A stretch of DNA of 18,034 nt from JAGTVB01 sp964624765 (GTDB lineage: Bacteria > Pseudomonadota > Gammaproteobacteria > HK1), in assembly GCA_964624765.1 (NCBI GenBank), contig CAZUZO010000067.1, positions 1-18,034 of the forward strand, read 5' to 3'. The position numbers and the translations under genes were made by a program. The notes under the pieces were generated by a model that made no database searches, was not told the DNA's origin, and saw only the letters and a program-made list of their open reading frames with translations. Positions 7,266 through 15,674 of the stretch are shown piece by piece (the stretch's first letter is position 1; every line of letters starts with the position of its first letter).

Positions 7266-7486
7266 AAGAAGCTGCTTTAAGAAGGTCACGAGCGCCGGAG
7301 TCGCAAGGCGCACGGTGGCGACAAAATCGTTTGGAACGATTTTGAACAGCTCGAAGCTGGCCCCGAAGGGGCGAGCCCCAGGGGCGGGGCGAGTCACAAC
7401 CGCAGTGCACAAACGAGTGAATGAGAATTCTGAGCCACCGCGCAACGCAGCTCAGGCCAGCGCCGTAGTTTTTAAAACAGCTTCTT
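7266..7486. repeat. 221-bp inverted-repeat element between def and fmt (MITE-like)
   Basis: The left end AAGAAGCTGCTTTAAGAAG (7266-7284) and the complement of the right end, AAGAAGCTGTTTTAAAAA (7469-7486), match at nearly all of the first 15 positions. Inside are three compact hairpins: AAAATCGTT/AACGATTTT with a 3-base loop (7323-7343), GCCCC/GGGGC with loop GAA (7360-7372) and GCCCC/GGGGC with a single-base loop (7375-7385). No clear target duplication is visible. Reverse-strand open frames cover it but fall inside the inverted ends and show no domain. The ends differ from those of copies A and B, so this is a separate repeat family. It almost fills the 315-bp def-fmt gap; the remainder holds only the fmt ribosome site region. 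Confidence 0.7.
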
Positions 7487-7520
7487 AGGGAACCCTGTTT
7501 ATGAACTGTGAGGCTAATCG

Positions 7521-8510
7521 ATGGTTGTCCCGATAACGGCTGGGTTGCCCCCCCTAAGAATCGTTTTCGCCGGAACCCCAGAGTTCGCGGCCATTCTCCT
7601 CGCCGGAGTGGTACGGGCCCATCCGCGAGCCGTGGTAGCGGTGTACACTCAGCCTGACCGGCCAGCCGGTCGTGGGCTCAAACCTCGGCCAAGTCCCGTC
7701 AAGGAGCTGGCGCTGGGGGAGACCATTCCCGTCTTCCAGCCCCAGACTCTGCGCGATCGCCGTAGCCAAGAAGACCTCATCAAGCAACGGCCCGATGTCT
7801 TGCTGGTGGCGGCCTATGGGTTGATGTTGCCAACGCCGATCTTACGCGCCCCCCGTCTCGGCTGCATCAATGTGCACCCCTCCTTGCTACCGCGCTGGCG
7901 GGGAGCGGCACCGATCCCCTGGGCCATCATGTCCGGCGATGACGAAACGGGGATCTCCATCATGCAGATGAATGAGCGGCTGGACGCAGGCCCGGTGCTT
8001 GGCTCCGCACGCTGCGACATCTTTCCCAGCGATACGGCCCAATCGCTCCACGATCGGCTGGCCAGCCTCGGCGTCGAGACGTTGCTGCGAGCCTTGTCGC
8101 AGCTCCAAGCCGGTACCGCCGAGTTCCAGCCCCAGGACGAGACCCTGGCGACTTACGCACCGCGCCTCAGCAAGAGCCAGGCTGTCCTCGACTGGCAGCG
8201 ACCGAGTGATGCGCTCGAGCGTCAAGTTCGCGCTTTAAACCCCTGGCCCGTCGCTTGGACGACCCGTGACCAGCAACCGCTACGTATCTGGCAAGCCGAT
8301 TCACTGACGGAGGCCGCCGAGGCTGAACCCGGTACCGTCATGGCGTGTTCTCCCGCCGGCATCGATGTCGCCACTGGAAAGGGTTGGCTGCGGCTACTGA
8401 CGGTGCAGCGCCCAGGGGCTCGCCCGCTGGCGGTGGCGGACTATCTCAAGTCCCGTCCACTGCCCTGCGGAACCGTCTTGGGAACGGCGGCGATACCCCG
8501 TCGGTGCTGA
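7521..8510 (+). CDS. fmt: Methionyl-tRNA formyltransferase
   Basis: Transfers a formyl group from 10-formyl-tetrahydrofolate to Met-tRNA(fMet), preparing the initiator tRNA; Def later removes the group. The N-terminal Rossmann domain starts with LRIVFAGTPEFA at about 12-23. The active site residues are Asn117 and His119 in CINVHPSLLP and Asp155 in NERLDAGPVL, and the family signature SLLPRWRGAAPI is at 121-132. The C-terminal OB-like tRNA-binding domain begins near residue 212. The protein is 329 aa against 315 in E. coli, with about ten extra residues at the N-terminus. The ATG at 7521 is preceded by GTGAGG at suitable spacing, so the extension is probably real. Its stop is 16 nt before rsmB, which points to co-transcription. 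Confidence 0.97.
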   Translation: MVVPITAGLPPLRIVFAGTPEFAAILLAGVVRAHPRAVVAVYTQPDRPAGRGLKPRPSPVKELALGETIPVFQPQTLRDRRSQEDLIKQRPDVLLVAAYGLMLPTPILRAPRLGCINVHPSLLPRWRGAAPIPWAIMSGDDETGISIMQMNERLDAGPVLGSARCDIFPSDTAQSLHDRLASLGVETLLRALSQLQAGTAEFQPQDETLATYAPRLSKSQAVLDWQRPSDALERQVRALNPWPVAWTTRDQQPLRIWQADSLTEAAEAEPGTVMACSPAGIDVATGKGWLRLLTVQRPGARPLAVADYLKSRPLPCGTVLGTAAIPRRC

Positions 8511-8526
8511 CAGGCATGAGTCGGCT

Positions 8527-9864
8527 ATGGCCGTTGCAATGAGCCGCCAGGCGGCCATCAATGGACGCCAGGCGGCTCTGCAGGCCCTGGTGCAAATTCT
8601 CGGTCACGGCCGCAGCCTGACAAGCACCCTAGCCGAAGCCAGCAAGCATCTCAGGGAGCCTCGTGACCGTGCTCTGGCCCAGGAGCTCTGCTACGGCGTG
8701 CTGCGCTGGCTGCCCCAGTTGCAGGCCATACTGCAGCAGCAACTCAAGAAACCCCTTCCCAGCCAGCACATCGATATCCAGGCGGCATTGTTGCTCGGGC
8801 TGTACCAACTCATGCATAGCAGGATACCGGCCCATGCAGCGGTCACCGAGACGGTGGCGCTGGCTGAGGCCTATGATAAACCGTGGGCAAAGGGGCTGCT
8901 CAACGGCGTATTAAGAACTTATCTGCGCCACCGCGATCGGATCGCGGCGCAAATAAGCCGTCAACCCGAGGCGTTGCACGCTCACCCCCGATGGCTCCTT
9001 GAGGCAGTGCAACACGCCTGGCCACAGGATCGGGATACTCTCCTGGCTGAGAACAATAAGCACCCGCCCATGGTCTTGCGGGTCAACGCGCACCGCGAGC
9101 AACGCGCCGCCTACTTACGGCGACTGGCTGCGGCGAACATCGACGCCGAGGCCACGCCTCACACTACCCACGGCATCACCTTAGCGAAGCCTTTGGAGGT
9201 CGACGCCCTGCCAGGCTTCAAGGAAGGATTCGTCAGCGTGCAGGACGGCGCCGCCCAGTTGGCTGCCCCGTTGTTAGATGTTAAGCCCGGCCAGCGCGTA
9301 CTCGATGCCTGCGCCGCGCCCGGGGGCAAGACCGCCCATATCCTGGAGCTCGAACCTCGGCTAGCCGCTTTGGTGGCGGTGGATCGCGACCCACAGCGCT
9401 TGCAGCAGGTTGTGATGATGCTCGAGCGTCTCGGCCTGCAGGCTCAGGCAACGCTAATGCATGGCGATGCCGCCGTGCCGCAGACCTGGTGGGATGGTGT
9501 GCCCTTCGAGCGTATCCTGCTCGATGTGCCCTGCTCCGCTACCGGCGTCATCCGCCGCCATCCCGACATCAAGCTGCTCAGGCGGCCTGACGATATCGGG
9601 CGCCTGGTCAAACAGCAAGCCAAGCTCCTGCAGGCGCTCTGGCCGCTACTGGCTCGGGGGGGGTTGCTGTTGTACGCTACATGTTCCTTTCTGCCACAAG
9701 AAAATGCCGCACAGATAGCTCGTTTTCTCGCTCAGCACCCGGATGCCCGTGAGCGCGTGATCGACGCATGCTGGGGACGATCGGTGACTCCCGGGCGGCA
9801 GATCTTACCCGGCTCCGATGGAATGGATGGCTTTTTTTATGCGCGACTGGAAAAACAGGCATAA
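8527..9864 (+). CDS. rsmB: 16S rRNA m5C967 methyltransferase
   Basis: SAM-dependent RNA methyltransferase that makes 5-methylcytosine at position 967 of 16S rRNA. The first 140 residues form a NusB-like RNA-binding domain (AALQALVQIL, then RALAQELCYGVLRWL). The Rossmann methyltransferase domain follows, with the SAM site VLDACAAPGGKTAHIL near 258-273. Both family cysteines are present: Cys336 in DVPCSATG (motif IV, product release) and Cys386 in YATCSFLPQEN (motif VI, the nucleophile). At 445 aa it is slightly longer than E. coli RsmB (429). The ATG at 8527 is used; a second ATG at 8539 is also possible, and neither has a strong ribosome site. The 3' end overlaps the next gene. Confidence 0.96.
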   Translation: MAVAMSRQAAINGRQAALQALVQILGHGRSLTSTLAEASKHLREPRDRALAQELCYGVLRWLPQLQAILQQQLKKPLPSQHIDIQAALLLGLYQLMHSRIPAHAAVTETVALAEAYDKPWAKGLLNGVLRTYLRHRDRIAAQISRQPEALHAHPRWLLEAVQHAWPQDRDTLLAENNKHPPMVLRVNAHREQRAAYLRRLAAANIDAEATPHTTHGITLAKPLEVDALPGFKEGFVSVQDGAAQLAAPLLDVKPGQRVLDACAAPGGKTAHILELEPRLAALVAVDRDPQRLQQVVMMLERLGLQAQATLMHGDAAVPQTWWDGVPFERILLDVPCSATGVIRRHPDIKLLRRPDDIGRLVKQQAKLLQALWPLLARGGLLLYATCSFLPQENAAQIARFLAQHPDARERVIDACWGRSVTPGRQILPGSDGMDGFFYARLEKQA

Positions 9865-10432
9865 CAGGGTAAGCGGTGTACAAGGGGGATTCGTCTGGCT
9901 TTGCCTTTTACTCCTACCGATGGCGGCTCCTGACATCACTGCTGACACCATCACTGTCCACGCTGCGCAAACCCGCCTCGTCGATGAGCTGTACCTGGTG
10001 GACGCTGACATCGAGCTCAATCTGAGCCCGGTCGCGCTAGAGGCGCTGGAAAATGGCATCACCCTGACCATCATGATTAATTTTGAGATCGTGCGGATAC
10101 GCAGGTTGATGTGGAACGAAACCGTCGCCAAGCTGAAAGCACGCCGCCGACTCAGCTTTCATCCCCTGACCAATCAGTACCTGGTAGAAGATGTCAATGC
10201 CGGCACCACGCGCACCTTTCGCAACCTGCGTGACGCCACCAAAGCGCTCGGCCAAGTGCGCCACTTCCCTCTGATCGACAGCTACTTGCTGCAACAGGAT
10301 GAACGCTATGCGTTCCAGGTGCGGGCCTACTTGGATCTGGAATCCCTGCCGACGCCCTTGCGGCTGCTCGCCTACATAGACCCCGCCTGGTATCTTTCCA
10401 GCGAATGGTACGAGCATCCACTACAGCACTGA
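9839..10432 (+). CDS. DUF4390 family exported protein
   Basis: A 197-aa protein of the DUF4390 family, whose function is unknown and which typically sits directly upstream of ntrY in gammaproteobacteria and betaproteobacteria. The N-terminus has basic residues (RDWKNRHNR) and then a hydrophobic stretch GFVWLCLLLLPMAA, a signal peptide or membrane anchor. The rest is predicted periplasmic and beta-rich, with the family-like pieces LSPVALEALENGITLTI, RRRLSFHPLTNQYLV and PAWYLSSEWYEHPL near the end. The ATG at 9839 is chosen because GGATGG lies just before its T-rich leader; an ATG at 9818 adds seven residues. It overlaps rsmB by 26 nt and ntrY by 28 nt, so expression is tightly tied to both. 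Position and export suggest a periplasmic partner of the NtrY sensor, which is an inference. Confidence 0.88.
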   Translation: MRDWKNRHNRVSGVQGGFVWLCLLLLPMAAPDITADTITVHAAQTRLVDELYLVDADIELNLSPVALEALENGITLTIMINFEIVRIRRLMWNETVAKLKARRRLSFHPLTNQYLVEDVNAGTTRTFRNLRDATKALGQVRHFPLIDSYLLQQDERYAFQVRAYLDLESLPTPLRLLAYIDPAWYLSSEWYEHPLQH

Positions 10433-12735
10433 GACGGTTCTTAGGGGGGGCGGGCCCGGTGATGGTGCTGGGGCTGCTGATGCTCGCCTCGCTGGCGTTG
10501 ATGAGCGATGCCACGGAGAGCTCGGCTCGCTTCGGGCAGACCTACGCGGCCCTGCTGATCACCAACGTGGTCGGATTGCTGGTGCTAGCCGGCCTCATCG
10601 CCTGGAATCTCTATGAGCTGGTGCACCAGGTGCGCCATCGAGCCCCTGGCGCCCGGCTCACGGTGCGCCTGGTTACCCGCTTCGTGTTGCTCTCGGTCAC
10701 CCCGGTGCTGGTAGTCTATTATTTCTCTTTGCAGTTTATCCACCGAAGCATCGACAGCTGGTTCGACGTGCGCATCGAGCTGGCCCTGGAACATGCCCTA
10801 GAGCTTGGCCGCACGGCGTTGGGAATGCGCACGCGGGAGCTCTTGCGACAAACCGAGGAAATAGCCGCGCAGTTAAGCGAGACTGTGGATCGAGCGGCCG
10901 CGGTTCAGCTGGACGACGCACGCCAGCGAAGCGCCGCCACTGAACTCACGCTGATGACCGACAACGGCCGTATCATCGCGCTGAGTCAAACGAGCAACGG
11001 CTCCATCGTCCCGCACCGGCCCCACCCCGCGATCCTGTTGCAGATGCGACAAGCGAGGAACTACATTGGCCTCGAGCCCCTCGACGATGAAGGCCTGCAT
11101 GTGCGGGTGGTGGTCGCGGTGCCCGATCCGGTGGCAGCGACCACCGCGCGCAGTCGTATCCTGCAGGCACTATTCCCCGTCACCGAGCGGCTCAATACGC
11201 TCGCCGAGCAGATCCAGGTGGCCTATGCAGAATACCGAGAGCTGGCGTACTTACGCAAGCCGTTGAAGATCAGCTTCACGTTGGCCCTATCCCTAGTGCT
11301 GTTGCTCAGTGTCCTGACGGCGGTGTGGGCCGCGTTTTTCTCCGCGCGGCGCCTCGTCGAGCCGCTCCGAGACCTGGTAGAAGGCACCCGGGCCGTGGCT
11401 CAAGGCGACTACGGAACGCGACTAGCCCGGGCCAGTCAGGACGAGCTCGGGTTCCTGACCGAGTCCTTCAACACCATGACCCGAAAGTTAGCCCGCGCGC
11501 GCGATGAGACACGCCGCAGTCAGCGACAGCTGGAGGCGCAGCGGACCTACCTGGAGGCGGTGCTAGCCCGTCTATCCTCGGGTGTCATCACCCTCGATCA
11601 CGAACTGCGGCTCATCACGGCTAACGACGCAGCCAAACAAATTCTCGGCGTCCATCTCGATCCTCAAATCGGCCAGACCTTGAACGCCATCAGCGAGGCG
11701 CATCCCCCTCTGCACCCCTTGACCGAGGTGCTACGCTCCCAGCCCAAAGATACCGTAGATGACTGGCGCGCTGAGGTGAATTTGCTCACCGCCAACGGAC
11801 GCCAGGTATTGATGTGCCGCGGCACCCGGCTGTTAGCAGCCAATGAGCTGTTACCCGGCCACGTGGTCGTCTTCGATGACGTCACCGCCCTCATCCAAGC
11901 CGAGCGCAACGCCGCCTGGAGCGAAGTGGCAAGACGCCTGGCCCATGAGATCAAAAATCCGCTGACGCCCATCCAGCTCTCCGCGGAACGATTGCGCCGC
12001 AAGTATCTGCATAAAATGCCGGCGGAAGAGACCGCGGTGTTGGATAATCTGACGCGCACGATCATCCAACAGGTGGAGAGCATGAAGAACATGGTCAATG
12101 CATTCTCCGATTATGCGCGCACGCCACGCATGCGGCCGATACCGCTGGATCTCAGCAGCCTCATCTCAGACGTGATCGAGCTGTACCGCGCGGGGCGAGA
12201 GGAAGAAGTCATCCGCACACGGCTGGCCAAACGGCTTCCCTTGATCACCGCCGATCCCGATCGGCTGCGTCAGGCCCTGCACAACCTCATCAAGAATGCA
12301 TTGGAGGCTGGTCCACCCGAGGCGCAACCCAGGGTGTGGATCGAAAGTGATTACAGATCCGATGTAAGTGGCCCCTCTATCGAGGTGCGGGTACGCGACG
12401 AGGGCAAAGGTTTCCCCGAAAGCATTCTCGAACAGGTGTTCGAGCCCTACGTGACGACCAAGCCGGAGGGCAGTGGTTTGGGCCTGGCCATCGTCAAGAA
12501 GATCGTCGAGGAGCACGGGGGCACGGTCTGGGCACAAAACAACCCCCAGGGAGGCGCGAGCGTCACCATGCGGTTCCCGGTTGCAGGCGATGGGGTGACA
12601 CAAGGGCTTCCCTTTCCCGCTGCACCGGGTGAGCCGCTTGATGCGGCCTCGCGCCCTACACTGGAGGCGGATAAACGTCATCATTCAGTCCCCTCTCCCC
12701 CTGGTGCGGGAGAAAGGGCCAGGGTGAGGGGGTAA
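10405..12735 (+). CDS. ntrY: Sensor histidine kinase NtrY
   Basis: Membrane histidine kinase that should autophosphorylate and pass phosphate to NtrX; in other proteobacteria NtrY/NtrX is linked to nitrogen metabolism, redox state and envelope functions. Three hydrophobic segments (about 17-34, 47-70, 93-113) precede an extracytoplasmic region to about 288. A fourth membrane segment (290-313), a HAMP linker, and a PAS domain (about 380-490) follow. The dimerisation helix carries the phospho-acceptor His514 in RRLAHEIKNPLTP. The ATP-binding domain has the N box (Asn627, Asn631), the G1 motif RDEGKGFP near 664 and the G2 motif GSGLGLAIV near 689. The family part ends near residue 728. The last roughly 15 of the 48 extra residues are encoded by a palindromic DNA repeat. 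It starts inside the DUF4390 gene (28-nt overlap) without a visible ribosome site of its own. Confidence 0.95.
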   Translation: MVRASTTALRRFLGGAGPVMVLGLLMLASLALMSDATESSARFGQTYAALLITNVVGLLVLAGLIAWNLYELVHQVRHRAPGARLTVRLVTRFVLLSVTPVLVVYYFSLQFIHRSIDSWFDVRIELALEHALELGRTALGMRTRELLRQTEEIAAQLSETVDRAAAVQLDDARQRSAATELTLMTDNGRIIALSQTSNGSIVPHRPHPAILLQMRQARNYIGLEPLDDEGLHVRVVVAVPDPVAATTARSRILQALFPVTERLNTLAEQIQVAYAEYRELAYLRKPLKISFTLALSLVLLLSVLTAVWAAFFSARRLVEPLRDLVEGTRAVAQGDYGTRLARASQDELGFLTESFNTMTRKLARARDETRRSQRQLEAQRTYLEAVLARLSSGVITLDHELRLITANDAAKQILGVHLDPQIGQTLNAISEAHPPLHPLTEVLRSQPKDTVDDWRAEVNLLTANGRQVLMCRGTRLLAANELLPGHVVVFDDVTALIQAERNAAWSEVARRLAHEIKNPLTPIQLSAERLRRKYLHKMPAEETAVLDNLTRTIIQQVESMKNMVNAFSDYARTPRMRPIPLDLSSLISDVIELYRAGREEEVIRTRLAKRLPLITADPDRLRQALHNLIKNALEAGPPEAQPRVWIESDYRSDVSGPSIEVRVRDEGKGFPESILEQVFEPYVTTKPEGSGLGLAIVKKIVEEHGGTVWAQNNPQGGASVTMRFPVAGDGVTQGLPFPAAPGEPLDAASRPTLEADKRHHSVPSPPGAGERARVRG

Positions 12736-12792
12736 GTTCTTGCAACGCCACCCCTCGCCCCCACACCCCCGCGAAGGGGGGAGCAGGGAGTG
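12690..12792. repeat. GC-rich palindromic repeat pair at the ntrY-ntrX junction
   Basis: Two C-rich/G-rich palindromes lie side by side. The first (about 12690-12732) reads CCCTCTCCCCCTGGTG, then GCGGGAGAAAGGGCC and AGGGTGAGGGGG, and folds on itself (CTCTCCC with GGGAGA). The second (about 12758-12792) folds through CCCCC/GGGGG around GCGAA at 12766-12780. This resembles a dispersed intergenic repeat I know from many proteobacterial genomes whose translation gives short Pro/Gly/Arg-rich peptides. The first half encodes the last residues of NtrY; the second is in the 107-bp spacer. The hairpins could reduce transcription or stabilise the upstream message, leaving ntrX at a different level from ntrY. 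Confidence 0.75.
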
Positions 12793-12842
12793 GTGATGCG
12801 CAAACCCACCTCAATGACGGGTGGTATTCGGGAGAAGGTTCT

Positions 12843-14213
12843 ATGACAGCCCCCTACATCCTTGTAGTCGACGACGAGCCGGATATTCGTCGTCTGATCA
12901 AAGATATCCTGGAAGACGAAGGGTACGAAGCGAGTGTAGCCGAAAACGCCGACGGGGCCCGCCAAGCGCGTCGCAGCCGCCGACCGGATCTGATCTTGCT
13001 CGACATCTGGATGCCTGACACCGATGGCATCAGCTTACTCAAGGAATGGTCCGAAGGCGGCATCATCGACACGCCGGTGATCATGATCTCTGGGCACGGC
13101 ACGGTAGAAACCGCCGTGGAAGCGACCCGCCTGGGGGCCTACGATTTCATCGAGAAACCCCTGTCGATCGCCAAGCTGCTGCTCACCGTGCGCCGCGCGC
13201 TGGAAGCGGCCAAGCTCAAGCAAGAAAACCTCGGGCTGCGCCGGGAAGCACTTCCGGTCTCGGAGCCGATCGGACGCAGCCTCGTCATGCAGCGGCTTCG
13301 CGAACAGATCAATCGCATCGCCCAGCACGACACCTCGGTCTTGATTACCGGCGAGCCCGGTAGTGGCAAGGAGGTGCTCGGCCGGTTCCTGCATGCACGC
13401 AGTAGCCGTGCTGCCGGCCCGTTCGTACGGGTGGCCGTCGCCGGCATGACCAGCGGGACCTCTGCGGCCGAGCTGTTCGGGGCCGAGGACGACAGCAACG
13501 TGCATTTCGGGTCCCTGGAACGCGCCAACGGTGGGACGCTTTTCTTAAAGGACGTTGCCGATATGGATCTCACCATCCAGGCGCGTTTGTTGAGTGCACT
13601 GCAACACCAAACGTTCCTGCGGGTAGGGGGCGTGGCCCCGGTGCAGGTGGCGGTGCGCATCGTCACCGCCAGTGCTCGCGACCTCGCGGCGGAGGTGGAA
13701 GCCGGCCGCTTTCGCGAAGATCTTTACTACCATCTCAATGTCGTGCCGGTACACGTACCGCCGTTACGCGAGCACCGTGAAGACATCCCGGAGCTGCTCG
13801 ATTTCTATGTCGACCGCTTGGTTACCCAAGAACACCTGCCGTATCGGCGTTTTTCGGTCGCCAGTCAAAACCGCTTGCGCAACTATGCTTGGCCGGGAAA
13901 TATCCGTGAGTTGCGTAACGTGGTGCAGCGCCTGCTCATTCTCGGCACCGGCCCTGAGGTCGATGCCCAAGAGGTCGAGGCGGCTCTCGGCTCAGCCCCG
14001 CGCACCGTCGTCGGCGCCGACCTCCCCGGTTTCGATCTGCCGCTCAAGGAGGCGCGAGAACAGTTCGAAAAAGCCTATCTCGAGCATCAGCTGAAGAAAA
14101 CAGGGGGCTCCATCAGCAAGGTGGCCAATCGAGCCGGCATGGAACGTACCAATCTCTATCGCAAGCTCCGAGCCCTGGGTATCGATGCCAAACAGGTGGT
14201 CAGCAGCGACTGA
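12843..14213 (+). CDS. ntrX: Response regulator NtrX (AAA+ type, lacking GAFTGA)
   Basis: DNA-binding response regulator paired with NtrY. The receiver domain (about 4-120) is intact: the acidic pair in VVDDEPDIR, phospho-acceptor Asp54 in LLDIWMPDTDG and Lys in FIEKPLS. The AAA+ domain has a normal Walker A (GEPGSGKE, from Gly170), the arginine-containing FREDLYYHLNVVP and WPGNIRELRNVVQRL. Between ELFG (210-213) and GGTLF (about 231-235), however, there is no GAFTGA loop; the segment is about five residues shorter than in sigma-54 activators. The Walker B acidic pair is replaced by Lys236-Asp237 (GTLFLKDVADM). The Fis-type helix-turn-helix at about 421-447 (SKVANRAGMERTNLYRKLRA) is intact. 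It probably regulates without sigma-54 contact. The ribosome site GAGAAGG lies four bases before the ATG. Confidence 0.95.
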   Translation: MTAPYILVVDDEPDIRRLIKDILEDEGYEASVAENADGARQARRSRRPDLILLDIWMPDTDGISLLKEWSEGGIIDTPVIMISGHGTVETAVEATRLGAYDFIEKPLSIAKLLLTVRRALEAAKLKQENLGLRREALPVSEPIGRSLVMQRLREQINRIAQHDTSVLITGEPGSGKEVLGRFLHARSSRAAGPFVRVAVAGMTSGTSAAELFGAEDDSNVHFGSLERANGGTLFLKDVADMDLTIQARLLSALQHQTFLRVGGVAPVQVAVRIVTASARDLAAEVEAGRFREDLYYHLNVVPVHVPPLREHREDIPELLDFYVDRLVTQEHLPYRRFSVASQNRLRNYAWPGNIRELRNVVQRLLILGTGPEVDAQEVEAALGSAPRTVVGADLPGFDLPLKEAREQFEKAYLEHQLKKTGGSISKVANRAGMERTNLYRKLRALGIDAKQVVSSD

Positions 14214-14215
14214 GG

Positions 14216-15589
14216 ATGAAGATCATCATCTTGGGTGCCAGCCGGGTGGGAAGTTCGGTAGCGGAAAACCTCGCCCATGAAGCCAACGACATCACCGTCG
14301 TCGATAACGATCCGGTACCCCTGCGGGCGCTGCAGGACCGCCTCGATATCCGCACCGTGCTCGGCAACGCCTCCTATCCGAACGTTCTCATGCGCGCCGG
14401 TGCCGAAGATGCGGATATGGTGGTGGCCGTCACCAACAGCGACGAAACCAATATGATCGCCTGCCAGGTGGCCTACACCCTGTTCCACACCCCCACCAAG
14501 ATTGCGCGGGTGCGGGCCGCCGAATACCTGGAACATCGATCCTTGTTTTGCCAAGAAGCCCTGCCGGTTGACGTCCTCATCAGCCCCGAGCAGCTCGTCA
14601 CCGATAACATTCAGCGCCTCATCGAAACGCCCGGCGCCCTGCAAGTGCTCGACTTCACCGACGGCAAGGCGCGCCTGGTGGCGGTCAAGGCCTACTACGG
14701 TGGCCCCCTGGTGGGGCACGCCCTGAGCACCCTGCGCGAGCACATGCCAGGGGTGGAGACGCGGGTGGCCGCTATTTTTCGCCGCGGGCGCGCCATCATT
14801 CCCGAAGGCCACACGGTGATCGAAGCCGACGACGAGGTCTTTTTCATCGCCGCCACCGAGCATATCCGGGCCGTCATGGGTGAGCTGCGACGATTGGACA
14901 AACCGGTCCGGCACATCATGCTCGCCGGCGGTGGTAACATTGGCACTCGGCTCGCCCAGGGATTGGAATCGCGCTTTCACGTCAAGCTCATCGAGGGCAT
15001 CGCCGATCGGGCAAAGTTGCTATCGGAGGTTCTCAAGAAGTGCATCGTGCTGCACGGCGATGCGACGGATGAGGACCTGTTGCGGGAAGAGAACATCGAC
15101 AAGACCGATGTCTTCTGCGCCGTCACCAACGACGACGAGGTGAATATCCTCTCGGCCATGCTCGCCAAGCAGATGGGCGCGCGCAAGGTCATGGCCCTCA
15201 TCAACCGCAGCGCTTACGCCGACCTCGTCCAAGGAGGCGTCATCGATGTCGCCATCTCGCCCCAGCAGGCCACCATCGGCACTTTGCTGGCCCACGTGCG
15301 TCGCGGCGACGTGGTGGTCGTGCACAGTCTGCGCCGGGGTGCCGCCGAGGCCATCGAAGCCATCGCCCACGGTGACCAACGTACCTCCCGTGTGGTGGGG
15401 CGGCGCATCGAGGACATCCAACTCCCACCGGGCACCACCATCGGTGCCATCGTTCGTGATGAGCAGGTTATCATCGCCCACCATGACACGGTCATCGAGG
15501 CCGAGGATCATGTGATTCTATTTCTCATCGACAAGAAACGCGTGCGTGAGGTGGAGCGGTTGTTCCAGGTCGGGGTGACTTTTCTATAA
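14216..15589 (+). CDS. trkA: Trk system potassium uptake regulator TrkA
   Basis: Cytoplasmic NAD(H)-binding gating subunit of the Trk K+ transporter. The 457 aa match E. coli TrkA (458). Two RCK halves are present. The first starts MKIIILGASRVGSSVAENL with the acidic NAD-binding end VVDND. The second begins near residue 231 with HIMLAGGGNIGTRLAQGLE. Each is followed by a TrkA_C-type segment, the last ending in AEDHVILFLIDKKRV. The first nucleotide loop is G-A-S-R-V-G rather than the commoner GAGQVG, a mild variant that keeps the glycines at the ends. The start codon lies two bases after the ntrX stop (TGA-GG-ATG), so translation is probably coupled to ntrX, in contrast to E. coli where trkA directly follows rsmB. 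An 85-bp spacer with a small GCCCT/AGGGC hairpin precedes trkH. Confidence 0.97.
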   Translation: MKIIILGASRVGSSVAENLAHEANDITVVDNDPVPLRALQDRLDIRTVLGNASYPNVLMRAGAEDADMVVAVTNSDETNMIACQVAYTLFHTPTKIARVRAAEYLEHRSLFCQEALPVDVLISPEQLVTDNIQRLIETPGALQVLDFTDGKARLVAVKAYYGGPLVGHALSTLREHMPGVETRVAAIFRRGRAIIPEGHTVIEADDEVFFIAATEHIRAVMGELRRLDKPVRHIMLAGGGNIGTRLAQGLESRFHVKLIEGIADRAKLLSEVLKKCIVLHGDATDEDLLREENIDKTDVFCAVTNDDEVNILSAMLAKQMGARKVMALINRSAYADLVQGGVIDVAISPQQATIGTLLAHVRRGDVVVVHSLRRGAAEAIEAIAHGDQRTSRVVGRRIEDIQLPPGTTIGAIVRDEQVIIAHHDTVIEAEDHVILFLIDKKRVREVERLFQVGVTFL

Positions 15590-15674
15590 CGGCACCTGAA
15601 CAGCTGTTTCGCAAGCGGGCCCTCTAGGGCAAGGGCCGCCCCGCACGCCACAGTGTCCCGATAGGCAACCAGCA

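Noticed and set aside
7057..7445. Two reverse-strand open frames of 117 and 61 codons between def and fmt.
   Set aside because: They lie largely inside a palindromic element and partly over def, have no recognisable domain, and their frames are explained by the GC-rich repeat.
14156..14980. 274-codon antisense frame opposite trkA.
   Set aside because: A shadow of trkA codon structure; His/Gly-rich translation without any family resemblance.
15590..15674. Small GCCCT/AGGGC hairpin between trkA and trkH considered as a terminator.
   Set aside because: The stem is five base pairs and no T-run follows, so it is unlikely to stop transcription.
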